From a bacterium HR23 (GTDB taxonomy: Bacteria > Chloroflexota > Dehalococcoidia > Lucifugimonadales > HRBIN23), in the NCBI GenBank assembly GCA_002923335.1, contig BEHZ01000011.1, positions 1-20,927 of the forward strand: a stretch of DNA of 20,927 nucleotides, written 5' to 3'. The notes under the pieces were generated by a model. That model had not been told where the DNA came from, did no database searches, and saw only the letters and a program-made list of their open reading frames with translations. A program made the position numbers and the translations under genes. Shown piece by piece: positions 16,581 through 20,927 of the stretch (within the stretch, counting starts at the first letter, position 1; every line of letters begins with the position of its first letter).

Positions 16581-17621
16581 ATGAAGGCAGTATACATCCA
16601 GCAACACGGCGGGCCGGAGGTGCTCACCTATGGGGAGTATCCAGAACCGTCTCCGGGTTGGGGGGAGATCAAGGTGCGGGTGCGGGCCTGCTCCCTCAAC
16701 CGCCTGGATGTGTGGATTCGGAGCGGTCTACGGGGCACCCGGCGGGAGTTCCCCCAGCCCTTCATCCTGGGGCTGGACATCGCCGGCGATGTGGTGGAGG
16801 TGGGACCGGGGGTGCGCACCGTGAAGGGCGGGGAGAGGGTTGTGCTGGACCCCGTCCTCTCCTGCGGACAGTGCGACCACTGCCGCGCCGGCCAGGATGA
16901 CCTGTGTCACTACCGGGGGATGCTGGGTTCCACTGTCAATGGGGGCTATGCCGAGTATGTGGTGGCCCCGGCGGCCAACGCCTTCCTCATTCCCCACACC
17001 CTGACCTACGCAGAGGCAGCCGCCATGCCCACCACCTTTATGCCCGTGTGGCACATGCTGGTGCGCAAGGGGAACCTTCGACCCTGGGAGACGGTGCTGG
17101 TGCTCTCGGCCTCGGCGGGAGTAGGCACCGCTGCCATTCAAGTCGCCAAGAGGGTCATCGGGGCCAGGGTTATCGCCACCACCAGCACCCCGGAGAAGGC
17201 CCAGCGTGCCCGTGCTTTGGGCGCGGATGAGGTCGTCATTTATACCCAGGAAGACATGGAAAAGCGGGTCATGGAGTTGACCGACGGACGGGGGGTAGAT
17301 ATGGTGGTGGACCATGTGGGAGCGGAGTTCTGGCCCAAGGCCTACGCCTGCCTGGCCCGTGGGGGGCGTTACGGAGTGTGTGGCGTAACCACGGGTTACC
17401 GCACCGAGTTGCACATGGGTCAGTTATTCAGTAAGCAGGTTACCCTCTTCGGGGTGAGCATGGGGACAAAAGACGATTTCCGACAGGTGATGGACTGCGC
17501 CCGGCGGGGGCTGGTGAAAGGACTGGTGGACCAGGTCTTCCCTTTGGAGGAGGCCCGCCGTGCCCACGAGGTCATGGAGAGCCGAAGTTTCTTCGGGAAA
17601 CTGGTGCTCACTATCCCCTAA
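16581..17621 (+). CDS. Zinc-binding medium-chain alcohol dehydrogenase / quinone-oxidoreductase family protein
   Basis: NAD(P)-dependent oxidoreductase of 346 residues. An N-terminal GroES-like domain is followed by a Rossmann domain with LSASAGVGTAAI (175-186), and ends with the usual FGKLVLTIP. The structural zinc loop is intact (C95, C98, C101, C109 in CGQCDHCRAGQDDLC). The usual catalytic zinc ligands are not: the position of the conserved His-Glu reads GLDIAG (64-69), and the first-ligand Cys region reads SLNRLDVW. This resembles quinone-reductase-like members that use no catalytic zinc. Substrate cannot be assigned. The ATG is preceded by AAGGGGGT five bases upstream. Confidence 0.9.
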   Translation: MKAVYIQQHGGPEVLTYGEYPEPSPGWGEIKVRVRACSLNRLDVWIRSGLRGTRREFPQPFILGLDIAGDVVEVGPGVRTVKGGERVVLDPVLSCGQCDHCRAGQDDLCHYRGMLGSTVNGGYAEYVVAPAANAFLIPHTLTYAEAAAMPTTFMPVWHMLVRKGNLRPWETVLVLSASAGVGTAAIQVAKRVIGARVIATTSTPEKAQRARALGADEVVIYTQEDMEKRVMELTDGRGVDMVVDHVGAEFWPKAYACLARGGRYGVCGVTTGYRTELHMGQLFSKQVTLFGVSMGTKDDFRQVMDCARRGLVKGLVDQVFPLEEARRAHEVMESRSFFGKLVLTIP

Positions 17622-17805
17622 ACACCTTATCGGGGGAATAGAGAACAGGGATAGACTACTCAAACGGCTGGCAGGCCTGGGCCTGTTTTCGCCCCTCTAC
17701 GCTGAAGGGAAACACTGGTTGCTGATGGGGATGGCGTTGCAAGACCTTACAGAGGAGCAGTTCCAGACACTCCTGGAGGTTCTGGAGGAGGCGGTGCAGG
17801 GCTAG
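17560..17805 (+). CDS. Small hypothetical protein, start uncertain (up to 81 aa)
   Basis: The C-terminal 50 residues look like real protein (DRLLKRLAGLGLF, then LLMGMALQDLTEEQFQTLLEVLEE), helical and acidic-amphipathic. The region after the dehydrogenase has no ATG at a sensible place. GTG 17560 has an excellent AGGAGG six bases upstream but lies 62 bases inside the dehydrogenase gene in another frame. The first codons after that gene include ATA 17638, directly after GGGGGA, which reads IENRDRLL and could be a decayed or rare start. It ends tail-to-tail with the response regulator gene, sharing four bases. No family recognised. Confidence 0.5.
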   Translation: MPTRSWRAEVSSGNWCSLSPKHLIGGIENRDRLLKRLAGLGLFSPLYAEGKHWLLMGMALQDLTEEQFQTLLEVLEEAVQG

Positions 17806-18452
17806 GGGGCGCTCCCCCCACGGCTATATCGGCGCACATAATAGGCGGCCGCTTCGGCACGGCGGGCCACGCCCAGTTTGTCCAGGATACTGCTCACATA
17901 GTTCTTTACCGTTTTCTCCGAGAGGAACAACTCGCCCGCGATCTCCCGGTTGGTCTTCCCCTCGGCGATGAGGGCCAGTATCTTCTCTTCCTGGGGGGTG
18001 AGAGCCGGCCCCTGGGCTTCAGCCTTCTGCTCGCCCATGGCCCGAATACGCTCCAGCACCTTCTGGGTAACGGTGGGGTCCAGCAGAGATTCCCCCTGCC
18101 CCACCCGGCGGATGGCGTCCACCAGTTCCCGTGCACGCACCTGCTTCAGGACATACCCACTGGCCCCTGCCATAATGGAGTCGATCACCGCCTCCTCGTC
18201 GGGGTAGGAAGTGAGCATCAGCACCTTGGTGGAGGGGTTGGCAGCACGAATCTCCCGGCACGCCTCCACCCCGCTCCCGTCGGGCAGGCGCACGTCCATG
18301 ACCACCACATCGGGGTTCAGGTGGAGAGCCGCCTCCACCGCTTCGGCGACGCTCCCCGCCTCTCCCACCACCTCAAACCCCTCCTGGCGCTCCAGGAGGC
18401 TGCGAAGCCCCTGACGGACCACCTCGTGGTCGTCCACCACCAGGATACGCAT
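17802..18452 (-). CDS. NarL/LuxR-family two-component response regulator
   Basis: A 216-residue DNA-binding transcription regulator. The receiver domain (1-120) has Asp7-Asp8, phospho-acceptor Asp53 (VVMDVRL), Thr81 and Lys103 (YVLK), all intact. The LuxR-type helix-turn-helix is at about 150-208 (LTPQEEKILALIAEGKTNREIAGELFLSEKTVKNYVSSI). The ATG has AAAGGAGG at about seven bases. It is encoded 74 bases after the histidine kinase on the same strand, and that gap contains a small GGGCC-GTT-GGCCC hairpin. It is therefore the cognate partner of that kinase. Targets are unknown. Confidence 0.95.
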   Translation of the reverse strand: MRILVVDDHEVVRQGLRSLLERQEGFEVVGEAGSVAEAVEAALHLNPDVVVMDVRLPDGSGVEACREIRAANPSTKVLMLTSYPDEEAVIDSIMAGASGYVLKQVRARELVDAIRRVGQGESLLDPTVTQKVLERIRAMGEQKAEAQGPALTPQEEKILALIAEGKTNREIAGELFLSEKTVKNYVSSILDKLGVARRAEAAAYYVRRYSRGGSAP

Positions 18453-18526
18453 AGGCGTTCCTCCTTTCGGATGCTGCGCACCCCTTTCCGTGGAGGGCCG
18501 TTGGCCCCCCTAGAGCGGGCGAGCCC

Positions 18527-19915
18527 TTACGCCTGCGCCAGCACCCCTAGAGGCACACGCACAACCAGGCGGGTGCCGTGGCCGGGCTGGCTTTCAATCT
18601 GCAGGTCTCCCCCAAGGGAGAGGGTCCGGGCGTGCATGTTGCGCAGGCCCTGGCGCTCGGCACTGCGGGGGGCGTTGGGGTCAAAGCCCACCCCATCATC
18701 CTCTATGCGCAAGAGCAGGGAGCCGTTGGCTACCTGGGTTACCACCCTTACCGAGCGAGCACGGGCGTGCTTGATAATGTTCGTCAGCCCCTCCCGTGCG
18801 ATCTGGAGGAGGGTAGCGGTCTGCTCGGGGGTGAGCAGACGGTCTATCCCTTCCTGCACCAGCAGGTCCACATCCATCAGGGTGTTCAGTTGCAACTCGG
18901 CTACCAGTTCCTCCAGCCCACGGGCCAGGGTCTTGCCACGGTAAACCTGAGGGCGGAGGTTGAAGATGAAGTTGCGGATATCCCGAATGATGTCGTTCAG
19001 TTTGTCTACAGCATAGTTCAGGCGTTCCCTGGCCTCCTGCGGCGCCTCCTCCAGAACCTCCACCGTGTTCTCCAGGCTCAGGCCCACCGCATAGATGCTC
19101 TGGATAATGCTATCGTGCAAATCCCGGGCGATGCGTTCCCTGTCCTCCAAAACCGCCAGGGTCTTCACCCGCTCGTAGAGGCGGGCGTTCTCTATGGCCA
19201 CCGCCGCCTGATTGGCAAAGAGGACCATCACCTCCTCGTCGGCCGGGGTGAACTCGGGAGCGCCCTCTTTCTCCGTCAGATAGAGTTGCCCCAGGGCGCG
19301 CCCCTTGTAGACGATGGGGACGCCCAGGAAAGAGTGCATAACGGGGTGGTGTGGAGGAAAACCTGCCGACCGGGGGTGTTGGGTAAGGTCCCGCAGGCGC
19401 AGGGGCTTCCCCGTCTCCAGGGGGATGCCCAGGATGCCACGGCCTGTGGGGGGCGAGCCGATGCGCCGACGCTCCTCTTCACTCAACCCCGAGGTAATGA
19501 AGTGCTCAATGTTGCCCTCGTCGTCCCGCACCGCCAGGGCGCCGTAGCGGGCCCCGGCCACCTCCCGTGCCAGGTCCACCACCTTCTGGAGCACCGCTTC
19601 AATAGAAAGTTCCGAAGTCATATGAATGCCCGCCTGAGGGAGGGCAGCCAGTTGGGCACTCCTCTGCTGCGCCTGGCGGTGCAGTTCCTCCAACTGGCTC
19701 TTCTGCTCCAGGATGCGCCTCTCCATACGCTCAATAACACGGAAGATGGTGTAGGAGAAGAGGAAAGCCCCCGCCACCACAATCCCCGCCGACACGATGT
19801 GCTCCAGATAGGGAGGCCACCACTGGGCCAGCAGAAAGTAGCGCAGGGCCTCCAGGGCGACCAGGAACACCGCCGGGAGGCCAAAGCCTATCCAGCGCAG
19901 ATGACGAAGGGTCAA
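18527..19915 (-). CDS. GAF-domain sensor histidine kinase (HisKA_3 type)
   Basis: Membrane-anchored kinase of 462 residues. It has two N-terminal transmembrane helices (about 8-30 and 39-61) with almost no outside loop, a coiled coil (62-95) and a GAF domain (about 100-245). A HisKA_3 dimerisation domain follows with phospho-acceptor His267 (RIARDLHDSI), then the HATPase with N box REGLTNIIKHA (Asn379), IEDDGVGFD (404-412) and GLRNMHAR. The tiny outside loop suggests that the signal is sensed in the membrane or by GAF in the cytoplasm. The start is TTG 19915, because GGAGGGAGGGG precedes it and the sequence further upstream lies inside the glycosylase gene. The glycosylase gene ends 25 bases upstream, so the kinase may respond within a repair operon (inference). 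Confidence 0.93.
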   Translation of the reverse strand: MTLRHLRWIGFGLPAVFLVALEALRYFLLAQWWPPYLEHIVSAGIVVAGAFLFSYTIFRVIERMERRILEQKSQLEELHRQAQQRSAQLAALPQAGIHMTSELSIEAVLQKVVDLAREVAGARYGALAVRDDEGNIEHFITSGLSEEERRRIGSPPTGRGILGIPLETGKPLRLRDLTQHPRSAGFPPHHPVMHSFLGVPIVYKGRALGQLYLTEKEGAPEFTPADEEVMVLFANQAAVAIENARLYERVKTLAVLEDRERIARDLHDSIIQSIYAVGLSLENTVEVLEEAPQEARERLNYAVDKLNDIIRDIRNFIFNLRPQVYRGKTLARGLEELVAELQLNTLMDVDLLVQEGIDRLLTPEQTATLLQIAREGLTNIIKHARARSVRVVTQVANGSLLLRIEDDGVGFDPNAPRSAERQGLRNMHARTLSLGGDLQIESQPGHGTRLVVRVPLGVLAQA

Positions 19916-19940
19916 ACCCCTCCCTCCAAGACCGCCACCC

Positions 19941-20807
19941 TTATTGTAGCAGATGCACCGTCCGCCGATGGTGGAAGAGGTAAAGCTGGGCATACCCGGC
20001 CAGGCTACCCCAGCGCTCCTGCGCCCACGCTCGCAGGCGACGCTCTGTATAGGGAGGAGGCAGGCCATACCACTCCACCAGGGCACGCCGGACCCAGCGG
20101 TCAACAGGGAAAGCGTCGGTGCGCCCAAACCCCAATAGGAGCACGCAGTCGGCCACCTTCTCCCCCACCCCAGGAAGGGCCAGGAGGCGTCGGCGTGCCT
20201 CCTCCGTAGGCAAACTGGCAAGGACGTCCAAATGGGCCCGCCCCTGGGCCAGCAAGCACGCGGTGCGCCACAGATATTCGGCACGATAGCCCAGTCTGAG
20301 GGCGGCCAATCGCTCCGGCCCCGCACCGGCTATGGCCGTGGGCGTGGGGAACCGCCACCGCTCCCGGCCCAGAAAGACGACCGGCTCCCCCAGTGCCTGG
20401 GCGAGGGCGTTGAGCATCCGCGTAATGCGGGGGATCGGGGCATGCTGGGAGCAGAGGAAAAAGGCTAAGGCTGGCCACGGCTCCAAACGCACCAGGCGCA
20501 GACCCGGCCAGGACGCCATACAGCGGGCGAGGACTCCATCCCCAGCAAGGGCGGTGCGGATGGCGTCCAGGTCGTCGTCTAGCCGAAGGAACCGGCGGAG
20601 ACGGGCGTGGGCCTCCCCTTCCGGCAAGGAGGTAAGCGCAACCAGCCCGCTGGGCGCCCTCTGCAAGAGGACGGGGGCGTCGCCCAGCCACCCCACATAC
20701 CCGTCCCCCTCCCGATCCCAACGGAAGTCCTGTCCGCTGAAGAGGGTCGCCTCCAGGTCCAGGGGAGTGTCTAGGGGCACCCGGATGCAGGTTAGCCCTT
20801 GAGCCAC
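19941..20807 (-). CDS. ogg: OGG1-type 8-oxoguanine DNA glycosylase/AP lyase
   Basis: Base-excision repair enzyme that removes oxidised guanine. The 288-residue protein has an OGG N-terminal domain with LFSGQDFRW (22-30), the substrate-domain helix EPWPALAFFLCSQHAPIPRI (109-128) and LGYRAEYLW (172-180). The helix-hairpin-helix LPGVGEKVADCVLLL follows with catalytic Lys217, then PVDRWVRR with Asp236. Both catalytic residues are present. The start is GTG 20807, with AGGTGG about seven bases upstream. The first 16 bases overlap the end of the upstream helicase gene, giving translational coupling. This is OGG1-type rather than the commoner bacterial MutM. Confidence 0.93.
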   Translation of the reverse strand: MAQGLTCIRVPLDTPLDLEATLFSGQDFRWDREGDGYVGWLGDAPVLLQRAPSGLVALTSLPEGEAHARLRRFLRLDDDLDAIRTALAGDGVLARCMASWPGLRLVRLEPWPALAFFLCSQHAPIPRITRMLNALAQALGEPVVFLGRERWRFPTPTAIAGAGPERLAALRLGYRAEYLWRTACLLAQGRAHLDVLASLPTEEARRRLLALPGVGEKVADCVLLLGFGRTDAFPVDRWVRRALVEWYGLPPPYTERRLRAWAQERWGSLAGYAQLYLFHHRRTVHLLQ

Positions 20808-20927
20808 TGGCCGACCACCTGGGCAAGACGGGCGGTGGGAACACGCTCCACCCGGCAGGGGGGCAAGGAGAGCAGGAAAAGAGGACCATAGGAGCGGGAG
20901 AGGACCATGCTGTCCAGCACCACCACC
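20792..20927 (-). CDS. C-terminus of a DinG-like ATP-dependent helicase (partial)
   Basis: Only the last 44 codons are in the window. VVVLDSMVLSRSYGPLFLLS then LPPC...QWLKG matches the usual ending of DinG/XPD-type superfamily 2 helicases, where a conserved LDxR...YG..FL.SLP segment follows motif VI. Here the expected Arg or Lys after LD is Ser-Met. The stop TAA at 20794-20792 lies inside the glycosylase start region, and the two genes overlap by 16 bases. The family call rests on a short segment and needs the rest of the gene. Confidence 0.6.
   Translation of the reverse strand, partial: VVVLDSMVLSRSYGPLFLLSLPPCRVERVPTARLAQVVGQWLKG

Noticed and set aside
17805..17818. GGGGG-CGCT-CCCCC inverted repeat at the convergent gene ends, as a terminator
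   Set aside because: The stem is short, has no T-run on either strand and lies within the last codons of the response regulator.
18578..20209. 543-codon plus-strand frame opposite the kinase and glycosylase genes
   Set aside because: Shadow of two well-supported genes, low-complexity composition, no start context.
19916..20326. Longer N-terminus for the sensor kinase
   Set aside because: It overlaps the glycosylase gene in another frame and reads as Arg/Trp/Cys-rich shadow sequence; TTG 19915 has a strong binding site.

Overview
This is a high-GC bacterial chromosome segment that I would place in the Chloroflexota, probably a Dehalococcoidia-like lineage. The best pointer is the adjacent pair of large membrane proteins, a DUF2298 (Chlor_Arch_YYY type) protein and a TIGR03663/Agl23-like protein. 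That pairing is known mainly from Chloroflexota and Archaea. The taxonomy is an inference, not a measurement.

Layout. 1-1457 is the 3' part of a 23S rRNA gene. It is followed not by 5S but by an initiator tRNA (1504-1578) and a strong intrinsic terminator. The + strand then carries cmk and plsC, overlapping, and a 74-residue orphan. From 5987 back to 3262 on the - strand lie a DUF6282-like metal hydrolase, a DNA methyltransferase and a PD-(D/E)XK nuclease. The last two look like a horizontally acquired, A+T-richer restriction-modification module. At 6072-6319 a consensus-like promoter, with a 7-4-7 inverted repeat filling its spacer, drives a 62-residue protein.

From 14911 back to 6351 runs a long - strand housekeeping block in transcription order: rnc, a broken small coiled-coil/hydrophobic-tail gene, ftsY, DUF2298, Agl23-like, rel (stringent response). 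The divergent + strand set is cca (overlapping a zinc-ribbon protein by ATGA), a zinc-containing medium-chain dehydrogenase and a small overlapping ORF. The window closes with a second - strand set in transcription order: the C-terminus of a DinG-like helicase, an OGG1-type 8-oxoguanine glycosylase, a GAF-domain sensor histidine kinase and its NarL-type response regulator.

Themes: translation and RNA maturation (23S, fMet tRNA, rnc, cca), membrane protein targeting and surface glycosylation (ftsY, the GT-C pair), phospholipid and nucleotide supply (cmk, plsC), stress signalling (rel, two-component system), DNA repair (ogg, helicase) and one defence module. The points most worth a second look are the restriction module, the palindromic promoter at 6072, the substituted metal-ligand position in RNase III, unusual bases in conserved 23S sites, and the broken gene upstream of ftsY.
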